Part shown: positions 24,022 to 33,175 of the stretch, one piece after another | Layout of the letters: every line of letters begins with the position of its first letter | How positions within the stretch are numbered: the first letter of the stretch is position 1 | From: Pseudomonas sp. ANT_J12 | GTDB taxonomy: Bacteria; Pseudomonadota; Gammaproteobacteria; Pseudomonadales; Pseudomonadaceae | Length of the DNA: 64,000 bases | Reading direction: 5' to 3' | Assembly: GCF_008370045.1 (NCBI RefSeq) | Contig: NZ_VOBN01000007.1 | Span: 1-64,000, forward strand | The notes under the pieces: generated by a model | What the model saw: only the letters and a program-made list of their open reading frames with translations | The model's database searches: none | What the model was told of the DNA's origin: nothing | Program-made: the position numbers and the translations under genes

Positions 24022-25269
24022 TTAGCTCAGGCGCAGGCGACTGGCGCCCACCAGCCAGCTGTAAATCAGATAAAGCACCACGGTCGCCAACAGCAGCAGC
24101 CCACCGAGTGCGGTCGCCATGCCCCAGTTGATGCTGGTGTTGGTGTAGAAGGCGACGAAGTAACTGACCATCTGATCGTTCGGGCTGCCCAGCAACGCCG
24201 GAGTGATGTAGTAGCCGATGGCGAGGATGAACACCAACAGGCAACCGGCACCGATACCGGCATAGGTCTGCGGGAAGTACACCCGCCAGAAACTGGCGAA
24301 CGGATGGCAGCCGAGGGAAATCGCCGCCCGCATGTAAGTCGGCGAGATGCCTTTCATTACGCTGTAGATCGGCAGAATCATGAACGGCAGCAGGATGTGC
24401 ACCATGGAGATGTAGACCCCGGTGCGGTTGAACACCAGCTCCAGCGGCTTATCGATAATGCCCATGGCCATCAGGCCGCTGTTGATCAGCCCGCCGGATT
24501 GCAGCAAGACGATCCATGCGGCGACCCGCACCAGGATCGAGGTCCAGAACGGCAGCAGCACCAGAATCATCAACAGGTTACTTTGCCGCGATGGCAGGTT
24601 CGCCAGCAGGTAGGCCAACGGATAGGCCAGCAACAGGCAGATCACGGTGATGACCAGGCCCATCCAGAAGGTGCGGGCGAAGATGTCGAGGTAGATCGCC
24701 TGGTCCGGGGTGGCCGGGGCCACTTCGCCGAGGTCGTCGATCCGGTGATCCACCGCCGCCAGCAAGTAGTACGGGGTAATGCTGCTGGTGTTGCGGCGCA
24801 CGGCCTGCCAATAGGCCGGATCGCCCCAGCGCTCGTCGAGCCCTTCCAGCGCTTCTTTATAAGAGGTCGGCTCGGTGGCGAACGGCAAGGCGCGGGCGGT
24901 TTTGGTCAGCAGGCTGCGGTAGCCGGCCAGTTCCATGTTCAAGCGCTTGGACAAGTCACCCAAGGTCTGGTTTTTGCGCGCTTCAGCGAGGTCTTCGCTG
25001 GCAGCCTTGTAAACCGGTTCAGCGGGCAGGCCACGGCCGTCCCAACTGGCGATAGCCGTCACGGTGCGCGGCATGCCGCCGACCACTTCCGGGTTACCGA
25101 CACTTTTGTAGAGCAGCGCCACAATCGGCACCAGGAACACCAGCAGCAGAAACAGCACCAGCGGCGCAATCAAGGCCTGGGCCTTCCAGCGATTGATCCG
25201 CTCGGCGTGCTTGAGCCGCTGCTTCAAGGTGGGGTCAGTGCCCGCGTTCAGGGGAACGGCGATAGCCAT
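24022..25269 (-). CDS. agtC: ABC transporter permease, PotB-like (AgtC type)
   Basis: Inner-membrane permease of 415 residues, longer than typical PotB (about 280-310). The extra length is a large periplasmic domain of roughly 140 residues (about 65-210) between the first and second helices. The EAA loop reads RAAISLGCHPFASFWRVYFPQT. It is preceded by GGAG. A REP element and a terminator-like hairpin separate it from the upstream binding-protein gene, so it is probably expressed at a lower level. Confidence 0.85.
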   Translation of the reverse strand: MAIAVPLNAGTDPTLKQRLKHAERINRWKAQALIAPLVLFLLLVFLVPIVALLYKSVGNPEVVGGMPRTVTAIASWDGRGLPAEPVYKAASEDLAEARKNQTLGDLSKRLNMELAGYRSLLTKTARALPFATEPTSYKEALEGLDERWGDPAYWQAVRRNTSSITPYYLLAAVDHRIDDLGEVAPATPDQAIYLDIFARTFWMGLVITVICLLLAYPLAYLLANLPSRQSNLLMILVLLPFWTSILVRVAAWIVLLQSGGLINSGLMAMGIIDKPLELVFNRTGVYISMVHILLPFMILPIYSVMKGISPTYMRAAISLGCHPFASFWRVYFPQTYAGIGAGCLLVFILAIGYYITPALLGSPNDQMVSYFVAFYTNTSINWGMATALGGLLLLATVVLYLIYSWLVGASRLRLS

Positions 25270-25342
25270 GGCGTACTCCGGAAATCTTTGATCGTTACAG
25301 AGGCAGACAGGCCACCTCTGTTCTTCTTATCGATACATCACC

Positions 25343-25438
25343 CCTGTAGGAGCGAGGCTTGCCCGCGAAGGCGGTGTGTCAGTCAGCATTAATGTTGAAT
25401 GTGCCGACGTCTTCGCGGGCAAGCCTCGCTTCTACAGG
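25343..25438. repeat. REP doublet (TGTAGGAGCGAGGCTTGCC family) inside the agt cluster
   Basis: Inverted REP pair between the binding-protein and permease genes of one transporter. The right arm has one substitution (TTCTACAGG instead of TCCTACAGG). Confidence 0.9.
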
Positions 25439-25447
25439 GTACTGAAC

Positions 25448-25515
25448 GTTCCCACGCTCTGCGTCACAGAGACGCGGAGCGTCCCGGGCGGCATTCCCAC
25501 GCAGAGCGTGGGAAC
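25448..25515. repeat. palindromic repeat (GTTCCCACGCTCTGCGT family)
   Basis: GTTCCCACGCTCTGCGT and ACGCAGAGCGTGGGAAC form an inverted pair with an inner GC palindrome. It is a third repeat family in this window, with a partial copy at 23149-23168. Confidence 0.8.
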
Positions 25516-25518
25516 GAT

Positions 25519-25546
25519 CAATAAGCCCACGAGGTGGGCTTATTTC
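25519..25546 (-). terminator. hairpin after the agtB-like gene
   Basis: AATAAGCCCAC / GTGGGCTTATT forms an 11-bp stem with a short loop, overlapping the stop region of the minus-strand binding-protein gene. It could attenuate read-through from agtB into agtC. Confidence 0.75.
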
Positions 25547-26583
25547 GCAGCCCAGGAATTGAAGCGCTGTTCCAGTTGCTCGCCGTTGTCAGCCCAGAAG
25601 CTGACGTCGATCTGCACCTGGTTGGCGATGTTTTCCGGGGTGGTCGGCATGTCTTTCAACACGTCCTTGGCCAGCAACGGAACGGCTTGAATGTTGGCCG
25701 GGCCGTAAGCGATGTTTTCCGAGTACGTCTTCTGCTGCTGCGGGGCCACCGAGTACGCGATGAATTTCTTCGCCGCTTCGGCACGGGTTTTATCCAGGCC
25801 TTTTGGAATCGCCCACGCGTCGAAGTCGTAGATCCCGCCGTTCCACACCACTTTCAGGTTGCTTTCTTTCTGCACGGCGGCGATCCGACCGTTGTAGGCC
25901 GAGCTCATGACCACGTCACCGGAGGCGAGGTATTGCGGCGGTTGCGCGCCGGCTTCCCACCACTGGATGCTTGGCTTGAGTTCATCGAGTTTCTTGAACG
26001 CGCGGTCCTGGCCATCCTTGCCGGCCAGCACTTTGTAGACGTCTTTCGGCGCCACGCCGTCGGCCATCAGAGCGAATTCCAGGGTGTACTTGGCGCCTTT
26101 ACGCAGACCACGCTTGCCCGGGAATTTCTTGGTGTCCCAGAAATCCACCCAGCTAGTCGGTGCGGAAGCCAATTTGTCGGCGTTGTAGGCCAACACGGTC
26201 GACCACACGAAGAAGCCCACGCCGCACGGCTGGATCGCGCCTTTGACGTAGTCTTCAGTCTTGCCGAACAACTTCGGATCGAGCTGTTCGAACATGTCTT
26301 CGTCGCAACCACGGGACAGTTCTGGCGATTCAACTTCTACCAGGTCCCAGGACACGCTCTTGGTGTCGACCATGGCTTTGACCTTGGCCATCTCGCCGTT
26401 GTATTCGCCGGCGACGATCTTGCCGTTGCCCGCCGCTTCCCACGGTGCGTAGAACGCCTTGGTTTGCGCGGCCTTGTTCGCCCCGCCAAAGGACACCACG
26501 GTCAGGTCCGGGCCCGCAGCCATCGCGTGTGCCGCACCGATCATGCCCATGACCAAAGCGGTGAATTTCAGGGATCTCAACAT
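25540..26583 (-). CDS. agtB: periplasmic substrate-binding protein (PotD-like, AgtB type)
   Basis: Binds the ligand in the periplasm and delivers it to the AgtCD permeases. The 347-residue protein has a signal peptide ending at AHAMA (about residue 22) and the two-lobe fold of polyamine-type binding proteins (TVVSFGGANKAAQTKAFYAPW, VDTKSVSWDLVEVES, VMSSAYNGRIA). The start is preceded by GGAGA with 9-base spacing. The ATPase gene precedes it by 49 bases. Confidence 0.87.
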   Translation of the reverse strand: MLRSLKFTALVMGMIGAAHAMAAGPDLTVVSFGGANKAAQTKAFYAPWEAAGNGKIVAGEYNGEMAKVKAMVDTKSVSWDLVEVESPELSRGCDEDMFEQLDPKLFGKTEDYVKGAIQPCGVGFFVWSTVLAYNADKLASAPTSWVDFWDTKKFPGKRGLRKGAKYTLEFALMADGVAPKDVYKVLAGKDGQDRAFKKLDELKPSIQWWEAGAQPPQYLASGDVVMSSAYNGRIAAVQKESNLKVVWNGGIYDFDAWAIPKGLDKTRAEAAKKFIAYSVAPQQQKTYSENIAYGPANIQAVPLLAKDVLKDMPTTPENIANQVQIDVSFWADNGEQLEQRFNSWAAK

Positions 26584-26632
26584 TTATTGTTCTCTCCACG
26601 TGCAGGGTTGGTGTTGGTATTGCGGGGGGCGA

Positions 26633-27757
26633 TCAATGCGCCTCTAAAAGAGGATCGAGCGCGCGAACGTGCTCGACCTGCCAGCCAAGCGGTACCACAT
26701 CGCCAACCGCCAGCTCGGGATCGAGCTCGGCAATCGGCTGTTTCACGAAGAAGTCGGTCTTGCCGCAGACTTCCAGGCGCACCCGGACGTGGTCGCCCAG
26801 ATAGATGAATTCCGCCACCCTCCCTGAGAAGCGGTTGACGCAGGACTCGCTCGAACCATTGAGGCTCACGCGTTCCGGGCGAATCGACAGGGTGACGGGC
26901 TCGCCGGTCTGGCCGACGTTGACCGCCAGGGCTTCAACTTTTTCACCACGGCCCAGTTCAACGATGCAGCGGTCGCCGGTGTGGCTGTGCAGGCGGCCGT
27001 TGAGGCGGTTGTTCTCGCCGATGAAATTGGCGACGAAAGTGTTTTTCGGTTCTTCGTAGAGCGTGCGCGGCGGCGCGATCTGTTGGATTTCGCCCTGATG
27101 GAACACCGCCACACGATCGGACATGGTCAGGGCTTCACCCTGGTCGTGGGTCACGTAGACCACGGTCACGCCGAGGCGCTGGTGCAGGTGTTTGATTTCC
27201 ATCTGCATGTGTTCGCGCAGCTGTTTATCCAGCGCGCCGAGGGGTTCGTCCATCAGCACCAGTTGCGGTTCGAACACCAGGGCACGGGCCAGGGCCACAC
27301 GTTGTTGCTGACCACCGGACAATTGCGCCGGGTAACGCTGGGCGAACGCATCGAGCTGGACCATGCTCAGGACTTTCTTGACCTTGTCGCTGACGTCGCT
27401 CTTGTTCAAGCCGCGCACGGTCAGCGGGAAGGCGAGGTTCTCGGACACGGTCATGTGTGGGAACAACGCGTAGTTCTGGAACACCATGCCGATGTCGCGT
27501 TTGTGCGGCGGCACGTTGTTGATGGAACGCCCGGCCAGCAGGATTTCCCCGGCGGTCGGGGTTTCGAAACCGGCGAGCATCATCAGGCTGGTGGTCTTGC
27601 CGGAGCCGGACGGCCCGAGCAAGGTGAGGAATTCGCCTTTGCGAATGTCCAGGTTGAGGTCTTTGACGATCAGGTTCTCGCCGTCGTAGCTTTTCTGCAC
27701 TCCACGAAAGCTGACCAGAATGTCATTGGCCCCTGCGCTTGAATCGACCTGGCTCAT
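26633..27757 (-). CDS. agtA: ABC transporter ATPase, PotA-like (AgtA type)
   Basis: Energises the transporter. The 374-residue protein has Walker A GPSGSGKTT, the signature LSGGQQQRVALARAL, Walker B LVLMDEPLGALD and the switch histidine in VYVTHDQGEA, followed by a C-terminal TOBE domain of about 120 residues. ATG 27757 is chosen because AAAGG is 7 bases upstream; a GTG two codons earlier is too close. It is the first gene of the agt cluster. Confidence 0.9.
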   Translation of the reverse strand: MSQVDSSAGANDILVSFRGVQKSYDGENLIVKDLNLDIRKGEFLTLLGPSGSGKTTSLMMLAGFETPTAGEILLAGRSINNVPPHKRDIGMVFQNYALFPHMTVSENLAFPLTVRGLNKSDVSDKVKKVLSMVQLDAFAQRYPAQLSGGQQQRVALARALVFEPQLVLMDEPLGALDKQLREHMQMEIKHLHQRLGVTVVYVTHDQGEALTMSDRVAVFHQGEIQQIAPPRTLYEEPKNTFVANFIGENNRLNGRLHSHTGDRCIVELGRGEKVEALAVNVGQTGEPVTLSIRPERVSLNGSSESCVNRFSGRVAEFIYLGDHVRVRLEVCGKTDFFVKQPIAELDPELAVGDVVPLGWQVEHVRALDPLLEAH

Positions 27758-27763
27758 ACCCAC

Positions 27764-28060
27764 ACCTTTGTTATTGATGACTGCTTGTGGACTAAGCCTA
27801 GTGGACGCTGGGGACCGCGCAAATCGGGGCGCAGGAGAGAATCGCCTCAGCAGGATGGAAGGTTGGGGGTAGGGATTGCCCTACAAGGATGGCGCGTTTT
27901 GGCAAACGCAGCGGCAGGCGGTCAGCTGCAAGCAGCAAGAACAGGCAAAAGCAGGTTTACGGGGTGTCGCAAATGGACATGCCACCGAGATCCCCGTGGG
28001 CGCGGGCTTGCTCGCGAAAGTGGTGTGTCAGGCAATATTGATACGACTGACACGCCCCCT
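27764..28060. other. intergenic region, no gene seen
   Basis: Lies upstream of agtA and holds its promoter region. Near 27995-28015 there is a lone half-REP (GTGGGCGCGGGCTTGCTCGCG). Nothing else that I can support was seen. Confidence 0.5.
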
Positions 28061-28136
28061 TTTAGGAGCGAGGCTTGCCCGCGAAGCTTTTAGCGTCAGT
28101 GAGGACGCCTTCGCGGGCAAGCCTTGCTCCTACAGG
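28061..28136. repeat. REP doublet (TGTAGGAGCGAGGCTTGCC family)
   Basis: Inverted pair TTTAGGAGCGAGGCTTGCCC ... GGGCAAGCCTTGCTCCTACA with a 25-base spacer, just past the agtR stop. The left arm has lost the outer CTG. Confidence 0.88.
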
Positions 28137-28151
28137 GTTCGTGGCGGTTTT

Positions 28152-28781
28152 TTAGAGGAGTTTATGTTCCATCGCGTACTTCACCAGTTCCGCCAGGGAG
28201 GTGATGTTGAGCTTTTGCATCAGCCGCGCCTTGTGGGTGCTGATGGTTTTGCTGCTCAGGGCCAGTTGCTGAGCGATGTCGTTGACGTTGGCGCCTTGGG
28301 CCAGGCGTTCGAACACCGAGAATTCGCGTTCCGACAATAAAGAGTGCAACGGCCGGGAGTCGGTCAGACCGACCTCGAAGACCATGCGGTCGGCCAGGTC
28401 CGGGTCAATGTAACGCCCGCCCGCCGCGACTTTGCGGATCGCGGTCAGCAGCAGCGCCGGATCGCTGTCCTTGGTCGCATAACCAGCGGCGCCGACCTTC
28501 AACGCCCGGGCGGCCATTTGCGCTTCGTCGTGCATCGACAGCACCAGGATCGCCGGCGGGTTGTTCAGCGCGCGGATCCGTGGAATCGCCTCCAGGCCAT
28601 TGACCCCGGGCATGGAGATGTCCAGCAACACCACTTCGCAGGGCACGTGACGCAGGGTTTCGAGCAACTGCTCGCCGTTGCTCGCCTCCCCCACCACCAG
28701 CAAATCCTTGGCCAGGCCGATCAATTGCTTGATGCCTTCACGGACGATGGTGTGGTCTTCGGCTACCAGTACACGGATCAC
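28152..28781 (-). CDS. agtR: LuxR/NarL-type response regulator (AgtR type)
   Basis: Two-component transcription factor of 209 residues. The receiver domain has acidic residues in VLVAEDH, the phospho-aspartate in VVLLDISMPGVNG, and the conserved lysine in ATKDSDP. The C-terminal LuxR helix-turn-helix reads LSEREFSVFERLAQGANVNDIAQQLALSSKTISTHK (spanning about 145-180). It lies 27 bases after the kinase gene. The P. aeruginosa equivalent controls agt genes and has been linked to responses to 4-aminobutyrate-type ligands and peptidoglycan fragments. Confidence 0.9.
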   Translation of the reverse strand: MIRVLVAEDHTIVREGIKQLIGLAKDLLVVGEASNGEQLLETLRHVPCEVVLLDISMPGVNGLEAIPRIRALNNPPAILVLSMHDEAQMAARALKVGAAGYATKDSDPALLLTAIRKVAAGGRYIDPDLADRMVFEVGLTDSRPLHSLLSEREFSVFERLAQGANVNDIAQQLALSSKTISTHKARLMQKLNITSLAELVKYAMEHKLL

Positions 28782-28808
28782 TAGCCTCTCCTCATTAAAT
28801 GCGATCTT

Positions 28809-31202
28809 TCAGCGATCCAAAGGCACCCGCACACTTAGCGTCGTGCCCTCCCCCGGCTCACTTTCAAGCGACAACTGCCCGCCCATGATCAACACCCGCT
28901 CGCGCATACCCACGACACCAAAGGATGTTGACCGGCCAGTAGCGGGAACAAATCCTACGCCATCATCGCTGACGGTCAGGCACAACTCGTCGCCTTCCAG
29001 CGCCAATGTCAGTTCGACAGTATGCGCCTGGGCATGGCGCATGACATTGGTCAGCGCTTCCTGAAGGATGCGGAACAGGCCAATCGCCTTGGCATCGCTG
29101 AGCAGCGGCAGGTTCTCCGGCACCTGCACCAGGCACGGGATCTGCGTACGCGCCTCGAAACGCCGGGCCTGCCACTCGATGGCCGAGGCGATCCCCGCAT
29201 CGAGAATCGGTGGCCGCAGCGCCGTGGCCACATCCCGCACCAGTTGGAATAACTGAGCAATCAACCGCTTCATGCTGTTCAAGCGTTCCTGCAACCCAGG
29301 ATCGAGCTGGGCGTACGCCAATTCACACATGGAGGTTTCAAGTTTCAACACGGTCAGCATCTGCCCCAGCTCATCGTGCACTTCCCGGGCAATGCGGGCC
29401 TTTTCCTCTTCCCGCACGCTTTCCAGGTGCGCCGACAACTCCCGCAGTTGCGCCCGGGAGCTGGCCAGTTCCAGTTCGATGCGCTTGCTTTCGCTGATGT
29501 CCCAGACGATCCCGTCCCACACATACGCGCCATCTTCCAGCCGCCGGGTGATGGCCTTGATCTCGGCCCAGCGCTGCTCGCCAGAACGCGTGAGGATTCG
29601 GCCCTGCCACGACCAGTCGCTGTCGGTATCCAGCGCATGATCCTGGGTCTGGTGATAACTGGCCTTGTCGTCCGGGTGCACCAGGCTGCGCAGACCTTTG
29701 TCCCGGTGGGCCAGGGTCGCCGGCGAATAACCAACCAGGCTCTCGCTGCCTTCACTGATGTAGGCAAAGTCGATCTGCCCGGTCACCGGTGCCCGCTCCA
29801 GGCGAAAGACCAATCCCGGCACGTTGGCGGCGATTCCTTGCAACCGCGCCTCGCTTTCCTGCAACGCGGCCAGGGCACGCCGGCGTTCGGTGACGTCATT
29901 CAGGTACACCACCAAATATTCGCCATCGCGAAACCGCAGGAAGCTCAACGAAACATCCGCCGGCAAAACGCTGCCGTCGGCGCGAACGCAATTGGTTTCG
30001 AAACTTTGCGGCCCTTCTTCGCTGGCGCGGGCGCGTTTCCACAGGTTCAGCCAGCGGTCCATGTGCAGCCCGGGCTCGAAGTCGATCAACGGCCGGTCAA
30101 TGATCCCGCCAGATGGATAGCCGAGCATGGCTTCGGCGGCGCGGTTGGCGTAACGCACATGGCTGTCCCAGTTGACCCAGAGGATGCCGACGGTGCTTTG
30201 ATCGATGGAAAACTGGGTCAGGCGCAGGGCTTCCTCACTGGCCTGGCGCAGGGCGATGTCTTGCCGCGCCGCCAGCAGCCGTTGCTCCAGGCTGTGTTGC
30301 TGGCGCCGCTGCCAGAACACGATGGCCATGCTGCTCAGCAGCAACACCGCCAACAACAGGCACAGGTTCTGCCAGAACCCCGGCGACTCGGACAGCCGCG
30401 GGTATTTGGGTTGCAGCCATTGGTTGTGCAGTTGTTCCAGGTCCTTGGCCGGGATCGCCCGCAACGCGCTTTCGACGATGCCGGCCAGCTCCGGCCAGTC
30501 CCGGCGCGTGGCCACCCGCAGCAATTGCGGCAGGCCGATATCACCGACCACCACCAGTCCGGCGAATTCAGGTTCGGCGGACAAACGCCCCAACTGTGCT
30601 TCATCAACCACCGCGTAACCGGCCTGCTGACTCAACAGCAACTGCAACGCCTGACGCTCGATCGGCACGCCTTGCAGGTTCAGGTGGGGGAAGTTACTGC
30701 GCAGGTAATCGGCGGTGACGCTGGGCATGCGCACGGCGACGCGGGTCTGGCTGTCGAGTTTTTCCAGCTCCACCACACCGGCACCCTTCTGGTCGCTGAC
30801 CACCAGTTGCGGCACGCGCATGTACGGGTCGGAAAATTGCCAGAGCTTGAGCCCGCCGGGAGTTTGGGTCAGCCCCGGGGCGATATCGACTTCGCCCTCG
30901 CGCACGGCTTGTTCCAGCTGTTCGACGTCGGGGAAGTTACGCCAGCTCAACTCGATCTTGAGCGACTTGGCCAACCACTTCATCAACTCGACATTGACCC
31001 CGGACAAGCGCTGCAAGCGTCGATCGTATTGCGCATACGGCGCCTGCAACACCACGCCGACGCGCAATTCGCCATGCTCGGCCAGCCACTGCTGCTGGGC
31101 CGTCGACAACTGTGCAACGTGCGCAGGAGGCGCGGGCGCCGCCCAACTCATCAAGGGAAACCACAAACAGCCGATAACCCACAGGCAGCGAAAATGCTTC
31201 AT
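28809..31202 (-). CDS. agtS: sensor histidine kinase with periplasmic binding domain (AgtS type)
   Basis: Membrane kinase of 797 residues. Order: signal peptide (cut after MSWAA), periplasmic SBP_bac_3 ligand-binding domain to about residue 265, one membrane helix (NLCLLLAVLLLSSMAIVFW), two PAS domains, a HisKA_3 dimerisation helix with the phospho-accepting histidine in REVHDELGQML (near 604), and a C-terminal ATPase domain (ALTNVMRHAQ, DDGVGF). ATG 31202 is preceded by GTGAGA; the frame to 31223 has no better site. It pairs with the downstream regulator gene and faces the agt transporter cluster. Confidence 0.9.
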   Translation of the reverse strand: MKHFRCLWVIGCLWFPLMSWAAPAPPAHVAQLSTAQQQWLAEHGELRVGVVLQAPYAQYDRRLQRLSGVNVELMKWLAKSLKIELSWRNFPDVEQLEQAVREGEVDIAPGLTQTPGGLKLWQFSDPYMRVPQLVVSDQKGAGVVELEKLDSQTRVAVRMPSVTADYLRSNFPHLNLQGVPIERQALQLLLSQQAGYAVVDEAQLGRLSAEPEFAGLVVVGDIGLPQLLRVATRRDWPELAGIVESALRAIPAKDLEQLHNQWLQPKYPRLSESPGFWQNLCLLLAVLLLSSMAIVFWQRRQQHSLEQRLLAARQDIALRQASEEALRLTQFSIDQSTVGILWVNWDSHVRYANRAAEAMLGYPSGGIIDRPLIDFEPGLHMDRWLNLWKRARASEEGPQSFETNCVRADGSVLPADVSLSFLRFRDGEYLVVYLNDVTERRRALAALQESEARLQGIAANVPGLVFRLERAPVTGQIDFAYISEGSESLVGYSPATLAHRDKGLRSLVHPDDKASYHQTQDHALDTDSDWSWQGRILTRSGEQRWAEIKAITRRLEDGAYVWDGIVWDISESKRIELELASSRAQLRELSAHLESVREEEKARIAREVHDELGQMLTVLKLETSMCELAYAQLDPGLQERLNSMKRLIAQLFQLVRDVATALRPPILDAGIASAIEWQARRFEARTQIPCLVQVPENLPLLSDAKAIGLFRILQEALTNVMRHAQAHTVELTLALEGDELCLTVSDDGVGFVPATGRSTSFGVVGMRERVLIMGGQLSLESEPGEGTTLSVRVPLDR

Positions 31203-31275
31203 TGAAGTCTCACACACTGACAAATACTGACCAACCCATTAGGCTGCCGGAATAACTTCTGGCCTGGAATATCCG

Positions 31276-32268
31276 ATGCCCCCTGTCTACCGCCTGGCAC
31301 TGCCAGCATTGTGCCTGTCGCTGATCCTGCCTTGCGCCTTCTCCGTCGAGGCCGCCGACCCGGCTCCCGCCACGGAAAAACCTGCCGACGCAAAACCGGC
31401 CGAGCGCCAGCCGCTGCTTGAGCGTAGTCAGGAAGAAGCGACCGCACTTGAGCGCACCGTGCCGGCCCAGGAACAGCAACAACTCCAGGCCGGGGCCGAT
31501 ACGTTTCTCGCTTTGTGGAAGCCGGCCAACACCGCCGAACCCAAAGGCGCGGTGATTATCATCCCTGGTGCCGGCGAGACCGTTGACTGGCCGCAAGCAA
31601 TCAGCCCTTTGCGCAACAAACTGCCAGACGCCGAGTGGAGCAGCCTGAGTATCACCTTGCCGGACCTGCAAAGCGATGCCATTGCGCCACGTGTCGCCGA
31701 AGTCCCGCCGACGATCAAAGCCCCTGAGACGGGCAGCAAAGACTCGACCACCGCGACGCCCATCGAGCAGGCGGCCAGCGGTGAAGCGGACGTCGCTGAT
31801 AAAGCGGTCGTGGAAACCACCGAAGAACAGTCCAAAGCCGACGCCGAGCGCATCTTCGCCCGCATCGACGCCGCCATCGCCTTTGCCGAACAGCAAAGTG
31901 CGCGCCGCATCGTGGTGCTGGGGCATGGCACCGGCGCTTATTGGGCCGCGCGCTACCTCAGCGAGAAGCAGCCTTCGCAAGTGGAGAAATTCGTGATGGT
32001 CGCGGCGCAGACGCCGGCGGCCAGTAAACCGGAACTGGTAGAACTGACGCCAACCCTCAAGCTGCCGACTGCCGATCTCTTCTATATGGACAGGCCACTG
32101 GATCGCAATGCAGCACTCGCGCGCCTGCAAGCCAGTAAACGCCTGAAAACGTCTGCCTTCAGCCAGGTGTCGCTCAAGGCGTTGCCGGGCAATACCAAGG
32201 CTGAGCAGGAGCAATTGTTTCGCCGGGTGCGCGGGTGGTTGAATCCGCAGCCGGTGGCGGAGCCATAG
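31276..32268 (+). CDS. DUF3530 alpha/beta-hydrolase-like protein
   Basis: Exported protein of 330 residues with a signal peptide (cut near FSVEA, residue 27) and an alpha/beta-hydrolase-like fold: AVIIIPGAGETVDWPQAI resembles the oxyanion strand. The position of the usual nucleophile elbow GxSxG reads LGHGTGAYWA, with glycine in place of serine, so classical esterase activity is unlikely. Residues about 150-195 are a Thr/Ala/Glu-rich insertion before the elbow. The gene is divergent from agtS (73-base gap) and stands alone. Function unknown. Confidence 0.75.
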   Translation: MPPVYRLALPALCLSLILPCAFSVEAADPAPATEKPADAKPAERQPLLERSQEEATALERTVPAQEQQQLQAGADTFLALWKPANTAEPKGAVIIIPGAGETVDWPQAISPLRNKLPDAEWSSLSITLPDLQSDAIAPRVAEVPPTIKAPETGSKDSTTATPIEQAASGEADVADKAVVETTEEQSKADAERIFARIDAAIAFAEQQSARRIVVLGHGTGAYWAARYLSEKQPSQVEKFVMVAAQTPAASKPELVELTPTLKLPTADLFYMDRPLDRNAALARLQASKRLKTSAFSQVSLKALPGNTKAEQEQLFRRVRGWLNPQPVAEP

Positions 32269-32282
32269 ACCGCGTCGCCCCC

Positions 32283-32377
32283 GTTCGCGGGCAAGCCTCG
32301 CGCCTACAAAGGGTATGTCGTTCCCATTTCCGGCGTACGACACAAACCCTGTAGAAGCGAGGCTTGCCCGCGAAGGC
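32283..32377. repeat. REP doublet, arms in the outward orientation
   Basis: GTTCGCGGGCAAGCCTCGCG ... GTAGAAGCGAGGCTTGCCCG: the same REP units as elsewhere, but here the complement arm comes first, as also at 49125. It lies between the convergent DUF3530 and djlA genes. Confidence 0.8.
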
Positions 32378-32406
32378 GGCATCACTGACAACACAACTAT
32401 GTGCTG

Positions 32407-33174
32407 CTAGCGAAAATCCCGCCGCGCCTTGATCAACGTATAGGCGTTATGCAATTCCCGCGTCTTGTCCGTCGCCTCGCGCACCTGCAACGCCGTCGCC
32501 CCCGAACCGGCGATCTTGTCCGGATGATGACGACTGAGCAGGCGCCGATAGGCCCGTTTGATCTGTTCCGGCTCGCTGGTCGCCGATACCCCCAACAGCC
32601 GCATGGCGTCCTGATACGTCACGGCGCTGCTGACTTGCGGGCGTTTCTGTGGTTCATAGTCGTGCGCCAACGCCAGCACCTGCTGCGGCGTCCAGCCCAA
32701 CCATTTACCCCATTGCGCCAGCAGTTCACGCTCACTGCTGCCCGCGCGACCATCGGCCCAGACCATCCGCCAACACGCGCGCAGCACGCCTTCGGCCGCA
32801 TGGGGCTGGGCACTCAAGCGTCGCAGATAGCCACGCAACCGGTCGTGCCCGTTTTTGCCGCGATTGAACGCGGCAATCGCACGCCGCTGCGCCGACTCGG
32901 TCATGTCCAGCGAACGCATCTCCTGACGCGCCTGCTGAATATGACCATCCACCACCCGTCCATCACACTTGGCCAACCGGCCCAGCAACACGAACAACAG
33001 TTCATCGTTGCGAAGCGCCGGCCGACCGCCGAGTTTTTCCCGCAAATGCGCCCAGCTCTGCAAGTGCAAGCGCCGGTCCAGCGCCTGTCCCAACAAGGCG
33101 CCGAGCATGGCCCCCGGAATGCTGGCTATGGCAAAGCCCGCTCCGGCTCCGATTAGAGTCCCTGGCCACAACAT
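32407..33174 (-). CDS. djlA: DnaJ-like co-chaperone DjlA
   Basis: Membrane-anchored type III J-protein that works with DnaK. The 255-residue protein has a glycine-rich N-terminal membrane segment (GTLIGAGAGFAIASIPGAMLG), a TerB-like middle domain, and a C-terminal J domain with HPD in RRLLSRHHPDKIAGSG. It follows murU by one base and so is the third gene of an amgK-murU-djlA operon. Confidence 0.9.
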   Translation of the reverse strand: MLWPGTLIGAGAGFAIASIPGAMLGALLGQALDRRLHLQSWAHLREKLGGRPALRNDELLFVLLGRLAKCDGRVVDGHIQQARQEMRSLDMTESAQRRAIAAFNRGKNGHDRLRGYLRRLSAQPHAAEGVLRACWRMVWADGRAGSSERELLAQWGKWLGWTPQQVLALAHDYEPQKRPQVSSAVTYQDAMRLLGVSATSEPEQIKRAYRRLLSRHHPDKIAGSGATALQVREATDKTRELHNAYTLIKARRDFR

Positions 33175-33175
33175 G

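Noticed and set aside
23344..25392. A 682-codon plus-strand open frame across the agt permease genes
   Set aside because: It is antisense to two clear permease genes, rich in His/Arg/Gln, and has no domain or ribosome site. It is a high-GC shadow.
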